From: an uncultured Candidatus Saccharibacteria bacterium
GTDB lineage: Bacteria > Patescibacteriota > Saccharimonadia > Saccharimonadales > Saccharimonadaceae
DNA: 64,000 nucleotides
Assembly (NCBI GenBank): GCA_947307225.1
Contig: CAMZIL010000001.1
Coordinates: forward strand, 1 to 64,000
Direction: 5' to 3'
The first letter of the stretch is position 1. Each line of letters starts with the position of its first letter. Position numbers and translations under genes: made by a program. A model generated the notes under the pieces. It worked only from the letters and a program-made list of their open reading frames with translations. It searched no databases and had not been told where the DNA came from. Positions 60,950-64,000 of this stretch are shown here, in pieces.

Positions 60950-60978
60950 ATTATAGCACACTTTGGCAAAAAAGTCAA
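60950..60978 (-). promoter_or_regulatory. Strong promoter TTGACT-N17-TATAAT
   Basis: TTGACT (60973-60978), 17 bases ending CAAAGTGTGC, TATAAT (60950-60955) on the minus strand, with initial bases GGACTT as at 2688-2699. Confidence 0.85.
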
Positions 60979-61009
60979 GGGCGCTTATGCTTAACGAACA
61001 AAAATCCAC

Positions 61010-61031
61010 CCCTGTATGAGGTGGATTTTAG
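61010..61031 (-). terminator. Terminator of the pheT-FKBP unit
   Basis: AAAATCCACC and GGTGGATTTT form a 10-base stem; on the minus strand T-rich sequence follows. Confidence 0.78.
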
Positions 61032-61038
61032 GGCTAAA

Positions 61039-61773
61039 TTAGTTGTCTGAGCGGAAAGAATAGCCGTAAAGCTCATTTGCGAGCTTTTCGAGCTCGTCAG
61101 AAGCCTCTGGTCTAGCTGGTTTTTCAACTAGCATAATGATAAATTTCAGAGGTGAACCAGCTGGAATGCCTTGTTGTTCCTGGTTGCCGTAAGCCATGAG
61201 CGATGGAATCGTAATCTCGCGAACGCCACCAATCTTCATGCCTTCGATACCCTCGAGCCAGCCCTGGATCATCTGAGAATCACCACGAAGTGGCAAGCCG
61301 AGGCTAGTTGGGGCTACGTTACTGTCAAACGAGGAATCAAAGATAGTTTCATCCGAGAGCCAGCCGATGTAGTATGCGGAATAGTTCGTATCGACTTCGC
61401 TAAAGTTGCCCTGATCGTCCTTTTTGGAGTCGATCGTGCGGCCGGTGCCCTTTACGAGATCGACAATCTTTAGTTCTTTGTTTGCGCTAGCAGCGTTGAA
61501 AGCCTTTACGTTGCTGCGGTATTTTTTGAAAGTATCAAAATACTTCTTCGAAAGCTCTTTGGCCTGCTCGTTTTCGCGCGCCTGATACTCTGCATAGAGC
61601 TCGTTAAAGCGATTTTGCTTTGCCGTCGCCTCAGACTGCTGCGTCTCCTGGTTTTTGAAGTTCAAAACGATGCCAGCATAGAGCGCGAAGGTGCTACCTA
61701 GCAAGAAAAGGGCGATTGCGAAAATGACAATGCGCTGCTTTGGCGTAGTCTTTCGCTCCTCATTAACAATCAT
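61039..61773 (-). CDS. Membrane-anchored FKBP-type peptidyl-prolyl isomerase
   Basis: 244 residues: N-terminal helix (about 14-36), a charged coiled-coil stretch (about 40-90), then the FKBP domain (about 100-225: VDLVKGTGR, YIGWLSDETIFDSSF, MIQGWLEGIEGMKIGGVREITIPSLMAYGNQ, IPAGSPLKFIIMLVE). It probably folds exported proteins outside the membrane. GGAGG lies 5 bases before ATG 61771-61773, 21 bases after pheT, so it is in the pheT operon. Confidence 0.88.
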   Translation of the reverse strand: MIVNEERKTTPKQRIVIFAIALFLLGSTFALYAGIVLNFKNQETQQSEATAKQNRFNELYAEYQARENEQAKELSKKYFDTFKKYRSNVKAFNAASANKELKIVDLVKGTGRTIDSKKDDQGNFSEVDTNYSAYYIGWLSDETIFDSSFDSNVAPTSLGLPLRGDSQMIQGWLEGIEGMKIGGVREITIPSLMAYGNQEQQGIPAGSPLKFIIMLVEKPARPEASDELEKLANELYGYSFRSDN

Positions 61774-61794
61774 ATTACCTCCAGTACCACCCAG

Positions 61795-64000
61795 TTATTT
61801 CACTGATTCTAACTTTTCCATTATAGCGGAAATCTCGGCCTTTGTCATTGTCTTGTCGACGGCAGCAAACTCGATATGGAAGCTAAGATTCTTGGTTGCG
61901 CTACCCTCGGCCTGATAGATCGAGGTCGGAACGAGCTTGTAGATATAGCTCGAGAGAATGGCACGGAGCTGCTTTTCGATGTCGGCATACTTCGCGGATT
62001 GGTCGACCGTGAGAGTCAAATCGCGCGAGACGGAAGGATAGTCGCTAGTGCGGAAATCTTTCGTGTTGACGCCCTGCTCTGCGGCAAGGATTTCTTTGAG
62101 GCCAAGCTCAAAAGCGGACACGCCAGTCGGGAGCTTGAAGCCACGGAGGACTTTACCCTTAATTTCGCCAATATAGCCGAGAATTGTATCGCCACTCTTG
62201 ATCATAGCGGAGCGCTTTGGCTCGTAGTAGCTGTTGGTTTCGTTGGCAGCAAACTCAACAATCTCGTAGCTGATATTGAGGACTGAAAGGAGATTTTCGA
62301 GATATTTTTTCGCGACGTAGTAGCTAGACTTTGCTTCTTGATCGACGAAGACGAAACCGAGTTCAAAGCGGCCGCATGGAACTTTTTCGTTATCAAAACC
62401 GAGATTCTTCGGATAAACCTGGTTCATCTCAAAGAGCGCAAACTTATCGTGGCCAGCGCGGAGGTTGCCGTAGCTCTTGTCGAGGAGGCTAGGTACAATG
62501 CTCTGGCGAATATGCTGAAGCTCTGGCGAAATGGAGTTTACAATCTTGTAGGAATTTTCTGGATTCTGGCCAACTTTCTGCATAAGATCGCCGTGAACAA
62601 AGCTATAAGTCAAAACTTCGTTAGCGCCGCGAGCGGAAAGGAAGTTGCGAATCGTAGTCTTGAGACCAAACATTTCGTTCGGATCGGCAGTCGCATGAAG
62701 CGGAAGTACTGGTGCGATATTATCAAAGCCAGAGAGACGGCCGACTTCCTCAATAATATCCTCAGCGATATGGATATCGGTGCGCCAGAATGGCACAACA
62801 ACGCGGATATTGTCGCCGCTGAGTTCAACCTTGAACTCGACGTTTTCGAGGATAGTCTTTACCTGCTCGCCAGAGAAATCGGTGCCGAGCAAGTTATTGA
62901 GCTGCGTCAACGTGAGGCTGACCTCGATTGGAGCTGGCGTCTCTTTTTGCGTATCAAAGAGTGCGAGTGGCTTTAGATACTTCTCTGCCTTTTCAGCGAA
63001 GCGCAATGCGACAGCCTTGGTCTGACCAGCTGGCTGCCCCTTGGTAAAGCGCGTGATCGCCTCGGAGAAAATGCCGTGCGCCATCTGAGTTTTGCGGAGA
63101 TTATAAAGGCTAAAGGTTGCAGATTCGAGAATGACGCGCTTGGTGTTTTCGTCAATTGCGGTCGAAGCACCGCCCATCGCACCGGCGAGCGCGACTGGAA
63201 CGTTATTGCTCGTAATGACGATATCGTCAGAGTTTAGCTCGGCAACAGTGCCGTCGAGAAGCTCGAGTTTTTCGCCGGCCTTAGCGGCACGAACGATGAT
63301 TTTTGGTGTTTTGCTACCACCGACGGCGACGAATTTATCGTAATCGAACGCATGAAGTGGCTGGCCAAAGGCGAGCATCATGAGGTTGGTCGCGTCGACA
63401 ATTGGATTGACTGGGCGCATGCCGGAACGGGCAAGAATCGTCGCGTCATAGTCGAGATATGGATTCTTGTTTTCAGCGATTGCCTCAAAAACGATGGCAG
63501 TATAGCGTGGGCAGAGCGCCTCATCGACCTCAATGTCGAGCTGAACGTTCGCGTCATTTTCGAAGTTCTGCTCTGGCTCGAGGTACCAGTCCTGAGACTC
63601 GTGCTTTTGGCCGAGAATACCAGCGACCTCGCGGCGGAAACCGAGAATACCAAAGGTATCTGGGCGATGCGTGAGGGATTTGTTTTCGATGTCGAGAATC
63701 TTGTCATTGAGATTGCTAAAGACCTCAGCGAGCGGCTGACCAGGCTTAGCCCAAGTTGGATCGAGTTCGACGATACCAGTATGGTCATCGCCGAAATCTA
63801 GCTCGTCAGCGCCGGCCATCATGCCATAGCTATCGTACTGTTTGAGCATTTTGCGCATGCCGATTTCGAAAGGCTCGTCAGTGTTGTAGGTGCTCGGCAC
63901 AATAGCGCCCGGAGCAACCCAAGCCGCAAGCATGCCAGCATGGACATTTGGTGCGCCGCACATGACCTGAACATAACCGTCCTTGTCGCGCTCGACTTTT
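61795..64000 (-). CDS. pheT: Phenylalanyl-tRNA synthetase beta subunit (5' end beyond the window)
   Basis: Open to the window edge; about 735 codons are present. Visible are the end of the tRNA-binding EMAP-like domain (VMCGAPNVHAGMLAAWVAPGAIVP), the B3/B4 editing domain, B5 (SLTLTQLNNLLGTDFSG), the catalytic-like domain (ANEVLTYSFVHGDL, SYGNLRAGHDKFALFEMNQVY) and the C-terminal FDX-ACB domain (RTSDYPSVSRDLTLTVDQS). It charges tRNA-Phe together with PheS, which should lie just beyond 64000. FKBP follows. Confidence 0.93.
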   Translation of the reverse strand, partial: KVERDKDGYVQVMCGAPNVHAGMLAAWVAPGAIVPSTYNTDEPFEIGMRKMLKQYDSYGMMAGADELDFGDDHTGIVELDPTWAKPGQPLAEVFSNLNDKILDIENKSLTHRPDTFGILGFRREVAGILGQKHESQDWYLEPEQNFENDANVQLDIEVDEALCPRYTAIVFEAIAENKNPYLDYDATILARSGMRPVNPIVDATNLMMLAFGQPLHAFDYDKFVAVGGSKTPKIIVRAAKAGEKLELLDGTVAELNSDDIVITSNNVPVALAGAMGGASTAIDENTKRVILESATFSLYNLRKTQMAHGIFSEAITRFTKGQPAGQTKAVALRFAEKAEKYLKPLALFDTQKETPAPIEVSLTLTQLNNLLGTDFSGEQVKTILENVEFKVELSGDNIRVVVPFWRTDIHIAEDIIEEVGRLSGFDNIAPVLPLHATADPNEMFGLKTTIRNFLSARGANEVLTYSFVHGDLMQKVGQNPENSYKIVNSISPELQHIRQSIVPSLLDKSYGNLRAGHDKFALFEMNQVYPKNLGFDNEKVPCGRFELGFVFVDQEAKSSYYVAKKYLENLLSVLNISYEIVEFAANETNSYYEPKRSAMIKSGDTILGYIGEIKGKVLRGFKLPTGVSAFELGLKEILAAEQGVNTKDFRTSDYPSVSRDLTLTVDQSAKYADIEKQLRAILSSYIYKLVPTSIYQAEGSATKNLSFHIEFAAVDKTMTKAEISAIMEKLESVK

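Overview
The window looks like part of a candidate phylum (CPR) genome, most likely a Candidatus Saccharibacteria (TM7). This is an inference from gene content and not a database match. The envelope genes are of Gram-positive style: sortase with sortable surface proteins, LysM and CHAP hydrolases, and the order prfB-ftsE-ftsX-CHAP hydrolase. There are many small orphan membrane proteins. Genes are very compact, often overlapping or sharing TAATG/ATGA junctions. UGA is used as an ordinary stop, which argues against Absconditabacteria and Gracilibacteria.

Layout. 1-3050: end of a Lys/Ala-rich gene, a TasA/BsaA-like exported protein, a P-loop kinase-like ATPase with an O-methyltransferase, a TraX-family membrane protein and a small membrane protein. 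3056-11288: P-type cation ATPase, CHAP hydrolase, FtsX, FtsE, release factor 2, TruB and a membrane thioredoxin-like protein. 11429-15276: ribonuclease J and NusA, transcribed divergently, plus a small membrane protein. 15300-25644: DUF2130 protein, LysM-CHAP hydrolase, MltG, RuvX, a large single-pass protein, a cytoplasmic PAS histidine kinase with a receiver-only response regulator, an rRNA pseudouridine synthase and an FtsA-like ATPase. 25660-36149 is the surface region: alanyl-tRNA synthetase, a class B-like sortase with its pilin-like substrate, a membrane glycosyltransferase, and a five-gene operon that carries a SipW-type signal peptidase with two TasA/BsaA-like proteins and two further surface proteins. 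36246-43208: short DnaJ behind a CIRCE-like operator, EamA transporter, CBS protein, a further BsaA-like protein, DHH phosphoesterase, tRNA-Trp and several orphans. 43209-43887 has no protein gene but carries two candidate structured RNAs, each with its own promoter and terminator. 43888-51400: heterodimeric ABC exporter, orphans, and a GT4/GH57 pair for alpha-glucan metabolism. 51451-64000: a 1248-residue von Willebrand A/DUF285-repeat surface protein, short phosphotransacetylase, OatA-like acyltransferase, exonuclease I, an orphan membrane protein, FKBP isomerase and the 3' part of pheT.

The most striking signal is in gene starts. At least 22 genes begin 6-8 bases after a clear -10 box, usually of the extended TGNTATAAT type, with no room for a Shine-Dalgarno site. 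This predicts leaderless mRNAs for first genes of transcription units. Genes inside operons, and a small class of strongly promoted orphan genes, carry good Shine-Dalgarno sites instead. Several promoters also share GCTTATG just upstream of the -10 box. The two unassigned RNAs, the SipW/BsaA surface operon, and four orphan genes sharing one promoter architecture are the other leads.
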